Shown piece after piece: positions 36,671-46,970 of a stretch of DNA of 64,000 nt (positions within the stretch are counted from its first letter, which is position 1; each line of letters starts with the position of its first letter). The stretch is taken from positions 62,001 through 126,000 of the forward strand of contig CAVZWL010000008.1 of the NCBI GenBank assembly GCA_963778945.1. The letters run 5' to 3'. The stretch comes from Fen-1254 sp963778945 (GTDB taxonomy: Bacteria; Bacteroidota; Ignavibacteria; UBA10030). The position numbers were made by a program, and so were the translations under genes. The notes beneath the pieces were generated by a model. That model saw only the letters and a list, made by a program, of their open reading frames with translations, searched no databases and was not told the origin of the DNA.

Positions 36671-37857
36671 TTTACGCCTCGCCGATGTGCTGCCTCTTTT
36701 AAAATGTTTATCGCAGTAAAAATCTCTTCCTGCGTATTATAATAATGTGGTGAAAACCTGAGTTTCCCTTCACGCAGGGAAATATCCACTGCGTGCTCTG
36801 CAAGATATTGAAACACGGAATCCGTATTGAGCCCCGCCTTCGGCCGAACGGTTACGATTCCGGAACGTTCTTCCGGTGATGCAGGCGTAATGAGTTCAAA
36901 TTCATCCATCGATCGCATTTGCTCGATAAGAACATCTGTCAGAGCGAGTATATGCGGCTCGATTGCATCGATGCCGAATTCTAAAAGCGTTTCCAGCGCG
37001 GTGTTCATGCCGATAATGCCGGGAAGATTCAATGTTCCCCCTTCGTACCTCCGTGCCGATGCAGCAAGCGGCTGATCGAGCTTGAAAAACTGCCACGGTT
37101 CAGCGACGGAAAGCCACCCGACATGCGCCGGTTCAATCGCATCCTGCATTTCCTTTGTTATGTACAAAAATCCCGTACCGTGCGGAGCCATCTGCCATTT
37201 TTGCGACCCGCTTGCCAGCGCATCGATTTTCATTTCCACCACATCCACCTTCAGCGCACCCAGCGCCTGAATACCATCAACCACGAACCAAATTTTTTTC
37301 CGCCGGCAAATATCCCCTATCGACGCAAGATCCGCCCTAAAACCGCTCAGGAACTGCACGGCGCTCAATGCTACAACTCGCGTCCTCGGCGTGATCACCC
37401 GCTCGATCATCTCCGGCGTGATACGTTCATGAATCGCCGAAAGCATGTCTATTTCCACGCCGTTTTTTTTCAAATGATAATACGGATGCACATTCGCCGG
37501 GAACTCTGCATCGTTCAACACAATGCGGTCGCCTGTTTTCCATTGTAATCCGCTCGCAGCTATATTCACCGCATCCGATGTATTGAGCGTAAAAGCGATC
37601 CTGTCGGCGGATTCCGCGTTCGTGAGCCTCTGAACAGCCGAACGGCATTTGACCACAATCCGCAGGTCGGTCCTGTACGTATCGATCGCTCCCGCAGAAC
37701 GCCCTGCAAGATGCTCGTTGATCGCTTTCAGAACTCGCGTAGAAAGCGGACCTGTTGCGGCATGATTAAAATAAATCCGGCCGGTTGCTGTATGCGGATA
37801 GATCGCACGGGCTTTTGCGATTGTCTCTTCAGAAAGAAATTTTGATTTTAGCTGCAT
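36667..37857 (-). CDS. Class V aminotransferase / cysteine desulfurase-like protein
   Basis: A 396-aa PLP enzyme of fold type I. The N-terminus has YFNHAATGPLS, the cofactor Asp is in WFVVDGIQALGA (about 199) and the Schiff-base Lys in SGSQKWQMAPHG (about 222). It resembles selenocysteine lyase/cysteine desulfurase-type members; the loop holding the catalytic Cys of desulfurases is not recognisable, so an isopenicillin-N-epimerase-like role is equally possible. It overlaps the asparaginase-like gene by 4 bp, and the two form an operon. Confidence 0.82.
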   Translation of the reverse strand: MQLKSKFLSEETIAKARAIYPHTATGRIYFNHAATGPLSTRVLKAINEHLAGRSAGAIDTYRTDLRIVVKCRSAVQRLTNAESADRIAFTLNTSDAVNIAASGLQWKTGDRIVLNDAEFPANVHPYYHLKKNGVEIDMLSAIHERITPEMIERVITPRTRVVALSAVQFLSGFRADLASIGDICRRKKIWFVVDGIQALGALKVDVVEMKIDALASGSQKWQMAPHGTGFLYITKEMQDAIEPAHVGWLSVAEPWQFFKLDQPLAASARRYEGGTLNLPGIIGMNTALETLLEFGIDAIEPHILALTDVLIEQMRSMDEFELITPASPEERSGIVTVRPKAGLNTDSVFQYLAEHAVDISLREGKLRFSPHYYNTQEEIFTAINILKEAAHRRGVK

Positions 37858-37911
37858 ATCGAAAATATAACGACGCAGTACCGCAAAGGCAAATGTGAGG
37901 AGCGGTCTATG

Positions 37912-37975
37912 AGTTCTTGGTGCGTGGTTCGTAGTTCATAGTTCAGAGCCAACTAAGAACGAAGAACCAAGAACG
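37912..37975. repeat. Two 7-bp repeat arrays facing each other
   Basis: Five plus-sense heptamers (AGTTCTT, GGTGCGT, GGTTCGT, AGTTCAT, AGTTCAG at 37912-37946) are followed at once by about four units in the opposite sense (CCAACT, AAGAACG, AAGAACC, AAGAACG at 37949-37975). The transcript could fold on itself. It sits in the divergent gap between the aminotransferase and DUF5686 genes. Confidence 0.65.
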
Positions 37976-38085
37976 ATGCCACCTTTTAATATTCGCCATT
38001 TACAGTTTTTATTGCTTATCGCAGAAAAAAGGAATATTTTCATCAAAGGATTCATTTCTCAATTACAAACAACAATACTTATACT

Positions 38086-40428
38086 ATGAACCGAACCATC
38101 GTTGCTCTTCTCTGTGCAGTCATGTTTCATTCGGTTCAGGCACAGTCCGTTATGATGCTCAAAGGGTTCGTTCTGGACAGCGCAACCCGGCAGCCATTGC
38201 CTTCGGCAACATTGCGTGTCTTGAATTCTTCGAAGGGAACCGCCACGAATGCGGAAGGCGCTTTTCAATTGGCGCTCGAATCGGGCAGGCATACAATCGC
38301 TGCAAGCTTTATCGGCTATGTATCGGACACGGTCTCCGTTGTGCTTACAACGGAATCAACACCGTTCACATTTTTACTGCGGCCGTCCGTTATTCCTTTG
38401 CCGGCCATTACTGCATATGCGGAAGAACGGGATCCGGCGGAAGAAATTATTCTGAAAGCTTCACAGAAAAAGCACGAAGCGCTTTCCCGGCTCCGGACTT
38501 ATCGATTCAAGGCCTCCACTAAAACCACCGTTCGCACTGTTTCCCGGAAGAACACAGCCGATACGATCGTTGCTTGCGTTTTTGAGACACAATGCAATGG
38601 GTACTGGAAATTTCCGGATCTTTATAAAGAGATCCTTACAGCGCGGCGCCAGCCGCAGTCGCTTGACCGCCGTATCAATACATTTACAGTCGGTCATCTT
38701 CCGAATTTCAACGACGACCGTGTTTCTCTTGATAGATATTCTGTTGTCGGACCGACAGCCCCGGACGCTCTGGAATATTATTCCTTTACGATGCTCGACA
38801 CTGTTTCCATCGATAATATTCCGGTTTATCGTATTCGTATGAAACCGAAAAGCATGAATACTCCGCTGTTCGACGGCATCGTTTCGATTGCCTCAAAATC
38901 GTTCATGGTTATGTCCGTCGACCTGCAGGCAAATGAAGCATTGAATCTGGAGCCGATGAGCCGGTATCATATCTCTCAGCAATTTTCACTCTATGACGGC
39001 ATTTTTTGGATGCCGACAAATAGTGCGGAGCATGCTGTGCTCTCGGGCTTATTTATCGAACAGACTGCACAGATATCGGACTATATCCTCAATGAAGAAA
39101 TATCCGACTCCCTCTTCGATCAATATGCGGTCACAGCAATCCCTGAGGCGGACAAACGGGACTCGGCGTATTGGAAATCTACCGATGTGATTCCTCTGAC
39201 AACTAAAGAGCAAGGAGCCAATCGGCGGCTCGACAGCTTGCTGCAAAGTTCGTTCCTCTCGCGAACACTCCTTACTCTTTCGCAGGCATCCGTCCTATGG
39301 GACGATTTGCCCCTCACATCTTTTTCCGATTTTTTTCATTTTAACCGGGTTGAAGGAGCCTATGTCGGTGCGGGTATAAAAATTCCGGCCGGACAGACAT
39401 TTTTCCCTGAACTCCGCCTGGGTTACGGCACATCCAATGCACAATGGAATTACGATGCCGGCATCGAGTACCGGCTGCCCCTTCATTCGCCGGTTTTTCT
39501 CGGCGTCGGTTTATACGACCGCCTGAAATACCGGGAGGGAGATGCCTATCCCGTTTTTTTTATCACTGAATGCACACTGATCGATTATGACGATCCGGTC
39601 GATTATTTCCGTGCGGCCGGCTGGCGTATCTTTACGCGTACTGAAATTTCTTACCGTATGCAGTGCAGTCTCGAATATCGTTTCGAGCGGGAAAACAGCG
39701 TCAAACAAACCACCGATTTCAGCTTCGATCAATATTTCTCAAACGACGGCCCGTATCGTCCGAATTCAGCCATTCTTGACGGGAACCTTCGCAGTGTCTC
39801 GTTCGGTCTAAGCTACGATACGCGGCAGTTTTTGGCAGCCGGATTTTCCGACGTAGCTGAGCAAAACAGGAGCAGCTGGCAATTAAAGTTCGATGCAGAA
39901 CATACCGATCGGGGATTCTTGAAAAGTGATTTCGATTTCAACCGATACTCGGCCTTCCTGAAACGGCACCAATTGGTCTCCGGCGAAATGTGCATCGATA
40001 TCGGCTGCTCGGCCGGATATTCGGACGGTGCTCTTCCTCCGCAGAAAATGTTCGACATCATTTCACGCGGCGACGTCTTGGAATCGGGCAGCGCCATGAG
40101 AACGGCATTGGAAAAGGAGTATGCGGGAGACCGCATTGCAGTCGTTCAAATTGATTACACTATCGGAAGTACTCCCTTCCGCTGGCTCGGCATTCCGGTC
40201 ATTAAAAGTACAGATCTTATTTTCTTTACCGGTTCTGCCTGGACGGACATATCTGCGGAAAGTCTTGCTTTGCAGACTGTTCCAGTTTCTACAGCCGGAC
40301 AAATTTACACAGAAGCCGGTATCGGGCTCGGACGGATCATGGGATTGTTTCGCATTGACTGCGCCTGGAGAGTGACACATCGGGAACACAACAGTTTCCA
40401 TTTTTCGATCGAGACTCCTTCATACTGA
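38086..40428 (+). CDS. Outer-membrane protein with CarboxypepD_reg-like domain and DUF5686 barrel
   Basis: A 780-aa protein: signal peptide (1-20, ending VQAQS), a carboxypeptidase-regulatory-like beta-sandwich at about 25-105 (LKGFVLDSATRQPLPSAT, GAFQLALESGRHTIAASFIG) and a long DUF5686-type region ending in repeated amphipathic strands that suit an outer-membrane barrel. TonB-dependent receptors share the N-terminal domain, but no TonB box or plug is seen. Function unknown. lptD follows 99 bp downstream on the same strand; there is no good Shine-Dalgarno, which is common in this phylum. Confidence 0.75.
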   Translation: MNRTIVALLCAVMFHSVQAQSVMMLKGFVLDSATRQPLPSATLRVLNSSKGTATNAEGAFQLALESGRHTIAASFIGYVSDTVSVVLTTESTPFTFLLRPSVIPLPAITAYAEERDPAEEIILKASQKKHEALSRLRTYRFKASTKTTVRTVSRKNTADTIVACVFETQCNGYWKFPDLYKEILTARRQPQSLDRRINTFTVGHLPNFNDDRVSLDRYSVVGPTAPDALEYYSFTMLDTVSIDNIPVYRIRMKPKSMNTPLFDGIVSIASKSFMVMSVDLQANEALNLEPMSRYHISQQFSLYDGIFWMPTNSAEHAVLSGLFIEQTAQISDYILNEEISDSLFDQYAVTAIPEADKRDSAYWKSTDVIPLTTKEQGANRRLDSLLQSSFLSRTLLTLSQASVLWDDLPLTSFSDFFHFNRVEGAYVGAGIKIPAGQTFFPELRLGYGTSNAQWNYDAGIEYRLPLHSPVFLGVGLYDRLKYREGDAYPVFFITECTLIDYDDPVDYFRAAGWRIFTRTEISYRMQCSLEYRFERENSVKQTTDFSFDQYFSNDGPYRPNSAILDGNLRSVSFGLSYDTRQFLAAGFSDVAEQNRSSWQLKFDAEHTDRGFLKSDFDFNRYSAFLKRHQLVSGEMCIDIGCSAGYSDGALPPQKMFDIISRGDVLESGSAMRTALEKEYAGDRIAVVQIDYTIGSTPFRWLGIPVIKSTDLIFFTGSAWTDISAESLALQTVPVSTAGQIYTEAGIGLGRIMGLFRIDCAWRVTHREHNSFHFSIETPSY

Positions 40429-40527
40429 TTTTTCACTCCGGGGAATAGCGATCTGCCGCTTTTTAATTCCGATGCACTTCAGGACTTTTTTTTCTATCTT
40501 GATAAAATAGCGCAGAACACTTTTTTC

Positions 40528-43123
40528 ATGAAGCATTTCCTCATATATCCGCTTTTTCTTGTTAACCTCGGACTCTCCATGGCCGCTCCCCGGCAGACAG
40601 CCGGCAATGCACAGCACACGGTTCCGGCATCCGACACAACACGCCATGTCTCCGGTATCATCGACACAGCAAAGTTCAGCACAGATTCCACAGGCAGAGC
40701 AGATACGACAAAACAGAAAAGCGGTGTCGATACGGTTATTAATTATTCAGCGCAGGATTCTGTGATTTACTCCATTCATTCTCGTACGATGCATTTGTTC
40801 AAAAAAAGCGAACTCAAATATCAAGCCATCAAGCTTCAGTCCGAACTTGTGGATATCGATTGGGACAGCTCCATTTTGACCGCACAGGGCATACCCGATA
40901 CTGCGCATGCAGATTCTATCCTGGGAAAGCCGATTATGAACGACGGCGGAGAAGAGTACCGCGGAGAAGTCATACACTATAACTTCAAAACCAAAAAGGG
41001 AAAAATTAAGGTCGGAACGACGGAAATGGAAAACGGATACTGCCTGGGCGCACAAATTAAAAAAGTCGACACGGATGAATTGTTCGTCTCCGACGGCCGG
41101 TTTACAACCTGCAGTCTGACGGATCCGCATTATTATTTTGCAAGCCCGAAAATGAAAGTCTATGCCCACGATAAAATCGTTGCCGAGCCGGTGTATTTTT
41201 ATATTTCAGATGTTCCGATCCTTGCATTGCCGTTCGGCGTTTTCCCGAATCACAGCGGACGTTCGTCCGGTATCATCACTCCCGGTTACGGAGATGACGC
41301 CACCTACGGCTGGTATCTGAATCACCTCGGCTATTTTTGGGCCGCAAGCGATTATTGGGATCTTGCAACGGCGTTCGATATTTACTCCCGCGGAAAATGG
41401 CGGAATCAGACTATCATCAATTACAATCTGCGCTATAATTTCACGGGAAGCATCAATGCCAGCATCACAAGTTTGAACACCGGTGATCCCGGCGACCCGA
41501 CCTACAGCGAATCGCGCGATTATTACGTGAACATCATGCATAATCAGGACCTTTCGCCTTCTCCCAACACGTCCAATATTTCCGTCAATTTTACATTCAT
41601 GAGTTCGACCTATTTCAAGAATTTCAGCACAAATATCAACGAACTTCAGGAACAGAACATTGTCTCCACGGCAAACTATCAGAAAAAATGGGATGCATCG
41701 AACCGTTCGCTGACGGTGAGTCTGTATCAGGATCAGAATCTTGCAACGGGAGACATGGAAGAACGGCTGCCTAACATTTCATTCAGCCAGGGAACAATTT
41801 ACCCGTTTCAAAAAAAATCAAAATCCGCCGGACTCGATGGAACGACATCCGAGACGGATCAGAATCTGCTCGAGATGATAGGCATCAGCTACAATGCGTC
41901 GTATACGAACGACCGGATCAAACAATCGCAGCTCTTCGACAGCGCATATACCCCGAACGGCTGGATCGACAGTGTAAAAGATTTTTCGCAAATTAATACC
42001 AATGCTCTTACTCAGAATTTCTCACTCAGTATCTCGCCCAAGCTCGGTTATTTTACCATCAGTCCTTCCTTTTCATGGAGCGATTCGCGGACAATGGTGA
42101 ACGGCCGCATGCCTGTGCTGGCATCCGACAGTTCGGTCATGACAAAGGACACGTCGAGCTGGATAGGCACCGGACAAATCAGCACCGGGATTTCGGCAAG
42201 CACAAGATTCTACGGCATGCTTCATCCGGATATATTCGGAATTACGGCAATCCGCAACACGATAACTCCCTCGTTCGGAATTTCGTATGAAAAATACATC
42301 TACGGCGATTATATGCCGAAACATGCTATGGTCGGGTCATTCAGCGTCGGCAACAACTTTGAAATGAAAGTACAGAAAAACGACAGCGCGCAGACGGAAG
42401 ATAAGATACAACTCATGAATGTTTCCGTCTCGAGCAGTTATGATTTCGCGGCGGATTCAATGAACCTGAGTCCTGTATCAATCAACTACCACACGGACAT
42501 CGGTTCAATCTTAAGCATAGGCGGAAGCGCAACCTATAATCCGTATGTCTTCGATACATCCTCCGGCACACGCGTCAATCGTTTTGAATGGGACGAAACC
42601 GGCAAACTTGCGGATTTGACTAATTTTTATATTTCGCTTTCGACATCGCTCAAAGGAGAAAAAAAGCAGGATAAGAAGAACTTAAGTCCGGCGGACAGCG
42701 CCCAGCAGGAACAGAACCGTGTCAACGGCGAAGGATCCTTTCAGCCTCGCAGCCAAAAACATTTCAGACCATTTACGATAGAGAGGAAGCCGACTTCAGC
42801 ATTCCATGGAAATTGGGGCTCAGCTATACTTTTTCACAGTCCCAGTTCGATCCGCGCAAGATCTCTCGAAGTTCCTCGATCAACATCGACATGCGTCGTT
42901 CAATCTCACCGAAAAATGGCAGATTGCTTCGCGCGGTTCGTACGATTTTCTTGCAAACAAACACTACATTCAGTATGTCAACATCAGCCGCGACCTGCAT
43001 TGCTGGCAGATGAATTTATATTATTACCCTTCCGGAACGCTTGCCGGCTACCGCTTTGAAATCCGCGTCAAAGCCCCTCAGTTGAGCGACCTCAAACTTA
43101 CCAAGCAAAACAATCCACGATAG
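40528..43123 (+). CDS. lptD: LPS-assembly protein LptD, with two frameshifts near the C-terminus
   Basis: Outer-membrane translocon that places LPS in the outer leaflet. After a signal peptide come an OstA/jellyroll part (about 85-215: KGKIKVGTTEMENGYCLGA, DELFVSDGRFTTC) and a beta barrel with FPNHSGRSSGIITPGYG and WDLATAFDIYSRG. The frame leaves the correct path at the A-run 42755-42759 (continuing as TIYDREEADFSIPWKLGLSY) and again near 42898-42902 (continuing as FNLTEKWQIASRG to a stop at 43121-43123). Both are one-base losses. LptD is essential where LPS is made, so sequence error is more likely than a dead gene. Confidence 0.85.
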
Positions 43124-43283
43124 CCGGAAAGCGCGCGCCTCTCCATGCGGCGCCCGGGTATCCAATTCTTCTTCTTGTTTCTGCCTGTGAATTTCTGTGC
43201 TTTTACAGCCGATTCCCGCTCTTCTCAACCAAACGATTAAGACAAATCACAGATACCTTAAAGGAGGTTCGTTAGTAAGAGAC

Positions 43284-43448
43284 ATGGTCATCGCAACAGT
43301 AGTTGCATTATTAGTCATTGCCGGTTTCATTTTAAGCTGCAACATTGTCGGGCCGGGACATGTCGGCAGCGACTCCGATCTTTTTTATTTCTTTTCAAGT
43401 CTTACAATCGGATCGATATGCCGCTTGAAATGTTTTATGAGATGCTGA
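43284..43448 (+). CDS. Possible small lipoprotein or membrane peptide
   Basis: A short frame starting MVIATVVALLVIAGFILSC with one hydrophobic segment and a Cys after it, reminiscent of a small lipoprotein. AAAGGAGG stands 17 bp ahead, too far for ideal initiation. Its end overlaps the 3' end of uxaE on the other strand and is Cys-rich and low-quality, so the real end is uncertain. No family recognised. Confidence 0.3.
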   Translation: MVIATVVALLVIAGFILSCNIVGPGHVGSDSDLFYFFSSLTIGSICRLKCFMRC

Positions 43449-44932
43449 TAATGTGCATCTTCGTGATTTTCAAGACAGCGCATAATTTTATTTTTAAAGA
43501 GCATATCTCCTTTCCCGTCTTTTGCTGAAAGGATTGTCCCGAAGGTGACATGCAGTATTTGCCTCGTATTTTCATCCGACAACAGGGCGAGCAGCTGCCC
43601 GTCTGTGTACTCTTTTGCAGGACGCGTTTTATCCGCCTGCGCTGTGACATGGTATGATTTCCTGTCGTTGTCATAGTTGGCACGGGCGCAGTCCAGAATA
43701 TCTCTGAACAATTTTGGATCACACGCCGCCACTGTCCTGAGCGCTTCCAGCCAGCTCGTGCCGGCGGTTTTCACATGTACGCTTCCGAAACCGACAGTGC
43801 CGACGATTTTATAGACATCGAATTTGTCGCTTCCCGAGTGAATGCTGATTTTGTACGGCCCGAGTTTCTCAGCAATCTGAACATGCTCTACGTACTCTTT
43901 CTGGAATCGTTCCAGATCTCCTTTGTATTCAATCCCTTTCTCAAAATCACCGATGAAGCGCGGAGCAAGGCTCATAAGCTTGACCCCCAGTCGTTTCAAT
44001 TCGCTCGCGACGATAAAATGTTCGAGGGGGGATGTCGGCGTATCGGTTTCATCGACCGATAATTCGATTTCCACGGGTTGATGTCTCCATTTTGATTGAA
44101 GATGTTTCACGAGTTTCAGTGTCTGAGCGAGACCCCCTCCATATTTGACAAATGAACGGAGCACATCTTCTTCCGCCGGGCGCAGAGAGAATCCATTTGC
44201 AATATTCACTTCCTTATCCGCATAACGCTTGAGAATGCCGTCAAGAGATTCCTGAAGGTCGGCCCAGGGAAGGACTGCAGCACGCGTTCGAATTTCTGCC
44301 ATCGGCAGGCGCGCAGCCTCGTTGACAACATATAATCCGATATCCAGCGTGAACATCGTAAACCCCGCCTTTGCATATCGGTCGATGTCTTCAGGCGTCT
44401 TTAAATGATCTGCGTCGGAGCCGAATCCGTCTGTGTATCCCTCCTGAAAGACCGCCCACGTTGCAGCATCCATGACGTCTTCCGCTTCCCGCTTGGTTCG
44501 CTCCAGTTCTCGTACCGACTGCTGCGCAAGTACAGGTTTTAAACCGCTTCCCGCCACGGCACGGATATGTCCGGCGTTTGCATTCCCCAGCCGGTCTCCG
44601 CATCCGATGGAATTCTGCCGGCCCAGCAGGCTCGGCCGGGTGAATGCAAAAAGCCCGCGCAGGCTTTCTGCATTTGCATGGTTGAGCGGACAGCGAATGC
44701 CGATTTCAGTTTTCGTTCCATTGAAGCCAGGAGCGATGTTTTCTCCTGCCGCCCAGAGCGCCTTGCCGCCGGCATCACAGGCGATAAAGAAAAAATCGGA
44801 TTGAACTTTCCTGACGGACTTCGGATAAATACGCACATCTCCATATTGAGGGATCGCTGCAATATTCAATCGATTTTCCCCGTCAGGAGCTTTGATGCAT
44901 TGATCAAGAATATCTTTGAGTGTCGATGTCAT
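43385..44932 (-). CDS. uxaE: Tagaturonate/fructuronate epimerase UxaE
   Basis: Enzyme of 515 aa converting D-tagaturonate to D-fructuronate, the bypass used by Thermotoga-type galacturonate pathways instead of altronate. Recognised by overall sequence: HANAESLRGLFAFTRPSL near the N-terminus, EGYTDGFGSDADHLKT (about 165-180), ELSVDETDTPT (about 290), SIHSGSDKFDVYK (about 370) and a His-rich C-terminus. Last gene of the minus-strand pectin locus, 21 bp after the GH105 gene. It links galacturonate to the mannonate branch served by the SDR at 53981. The frame is intact, in a region where neighbours carry frameshifts. Confidence 0.8.
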   Translation of the reverse strand: MTSTLKDILDQCIKAPDGENRLNIAAIPQYGDVRIYPKSVRKVQSDFFFIACDAGGKALWAAGENIAPGFNGTKTEIGIRCPLNHANAESLRGLFAFTRPSLLGRQNSIGCGDRLGNANAGHIRAVAGSGLKPVLAQQSVRELERTKREAEDVMDAATWAVFQEGYTDGFGSDADHLKTPEDIDRYAKAGFTMFTLDIGLYVVNEAARLPMAEIRTRAAVLPWADLQESLDGILKRYADKEVNIANGFSLRPAEEDVLRSFVKYGGGLAQTLKLVKHLQSKWRHQPVEIELSVDETDTPTSPLEHFIVASELKRLGVKLMSLAPRFIGDFEKGIEYKGDLERFQKEYVEHVQIAEKLGPYKISIHSGSDKFDVYKIVGTVGFGSVHVKTAGTSWLEALRTVAACDPKLFRDILDCARANYDNDRKSYHVTAQADKTRPAKEYTDGQLLALLSDENTRQILHVTFGTILSAKDGKGDMLFKNKIMRCLENHEDAHYQHLIKHFKRHIDPIVRLEKK

Positions 44933-44953
44933 GTTGCTGTTCCTTTCTTCTAA

Positions 44954-46970
44954 TCACTTTCTAAAAGAATTCGATTCACTTGAATATTGTGCTTGTTCCA
45001 GGAGCCATTGAAAAAGATTTCTTGCTGCCTTACTATTTTCATATGCTGCGGGAAGTTTTCGTGTATCCATATATTCGTTGTAAAACCACGGGTCTCCGAC
45101 AGCGAAAACGAGGCCGCGTCCGAAACGCGCACTGGCCATAAACACATGACCGTGTTCCGTCAATATCGGTTCTGCAGGTTTTTGCAGCGTCAGGGAACAT
45201 ATTTCTTTCAAAAATATCTGTCTCACATTTTGAAACACCGGATGCGGCGGAAATTCATCGCTCTTTCCCATATCATACGCTTTTCCCTGAACCCGATGAT
45301 AGCTGTCTTCGTTAAAATGGATGCCGAATTGTTCCGCCAATTTATTGAAATGGGCAAATTCCGCATGCCCGGAATCATTAGCCATAAGCACCAGCGCGCC
45401 GCCGGCTTGGACCCACGGGACAATGGCTTTGATATCTGATTCCGATACATAGTTTGGATGTGCCGTTTCTTCAGGAGTATCAGGATCGACAATGATATAG
45501 ATTTGATACTTGCACAGCAGACTGTCTGCAGGAGCTGTATGCACAGCAGCGACTTCAGCCCCAAGGCCTCTGATGATTGCACCGAGCTGCGAGAATCCGG
45601 AATTCATCGTGTCTTCCCACACATAATGATACTGCACGAGCGATGTATCCACGCGTTTCCATTCGCAGTTAAAATAGTAATCCAGAGCGACAATTTTTTT
45701 CTGCTTGAAGACCGGGGCTCCGATGGTACATGTCTCCCCGCTCCAATTCTACGACTGCCATCAAAAACGGTCCGTATCCTTTAAAATCATCCGTGCGCTG
45801 CGGTTCGCCGGCATAGTATGCCAGACTCCCGTCGCGGTACGGATTGCCGCCCAGTCCGGCAACACTGCACACGTGTTCGAGATGAACGATGCCTGAAGAA
45901 TCCAACGTCACGACATGGCTCAAAAGTCCCTGCATTGTTTCTTCCGCGCGCAGCCTGAACTCGGCCGGCAGGTATCCGAGACGCGCTCCTTTCGCAAAGA
46001 CATAAGCGAACATTGCCGATGCCGACGATTCCAGATAATTTCCTTTTTCATCCGGTCTGTCCACGATAAGATACCAGAGCTTCGTTTTTTCATCGCGCAC
46101 CTGAAGCAGATTCTTGCATACATCGTTGAGGATTTTCAGAAGTTTTTGCCTCTCAGAATGATGTTCGGGAAAATATTCCAGCGCATCGACGAGCCCCATC
46201 GTATACCATCCTATGGAACGTCCCCACAGGCTCGGTGAACAGCCCGTTTCCGGATTTGCCCACTGCTGCTGCTTGCTTTCATCCCACCCGTGAAAATAAA
46301 GTCCGCTTTTGTGATCATAGCAATGACCGGCGCACAGGATAAATTGCTGCGCCATGTCATCAAAAGCTGCCGAGTCGCCTGTTATACGGGAGTAGAGACC
46401 GTAGAATGGTTCGGCCATATACATACCGTCGAGCCACATTTGATGCGGGTATATCTTCTTGTGCCAAAAGCCGCCTTCGCCCGTCCTGGGCTGCTCCGCG
46501 AGCTGCCGGCGTAGCGTTGCAGCGGCTGCGCGGTATTTTTTTTCGCCTGTGAGTTCGTACATCCTCAGCAGGGCTTTTCCCGGCGTTATGTTATCCAGTT
46601 GATATTCATCGAAACGATAGGTACGGATCGTGCCATCGGCATCCACATAATGATCGAGATTTTTCTTTATATACCGGATGTACGTGCTGTCTCCTGTCTC
46701 CTGCCACAGATGGAAGAAGGCCTCCATCATCACGCCCTGTTCGTAATTCCACTTACGGGACTTCAACTCTGCCGGATATGAAATGGAATCCGGATGCATC
46801 GAGAGAAAGCTTTTTGCGATTCGTACCGACCAGCGTTCTTGTGGTTTCACTGCCGTTTGTGAAGCACCGGCTGTAAGAACCGCCGTCGTACACAGCAATA
46901 TGCAGTTCTTCCAAAGTCTTTTGCACTTCCGTATATATTTCAATTTTTTTCCAGTCTGCGCTGCGTTCAC
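44954..46970 (-). CDS. GH105 unsaturated galacturonyl hydrolase with C-terminal DUF4350-like domain, one frameshift
   Basis: Residues about 1-420 are a GH88/GH105 (alpha/alpha)6 barrel that removes the 4,5-unsaturated uronate from pectin oligomers: DGMYMAEPFYG with the catalytic-type Asp, WANPETGCSPSLWGRSIGWY and YLESSASAMFAYVFAKG. The frame breaks near 45720-45732; one frame over, FKQKKIVALDYYFNCEWKR leads into a DUF4350/ThuA-like domain (QYHYVWEDTMNSGFSQLG, DPDTPEETAHPNY, GVLVLMANDS-like core, FAVGDPWFYNEY). This two-domain layout is known in GH88/105 proteins, so it was one protein. It has an N-terminal signal-like segment and overlaps the GH28 gene by 4 bp. Confidence 0.85.
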
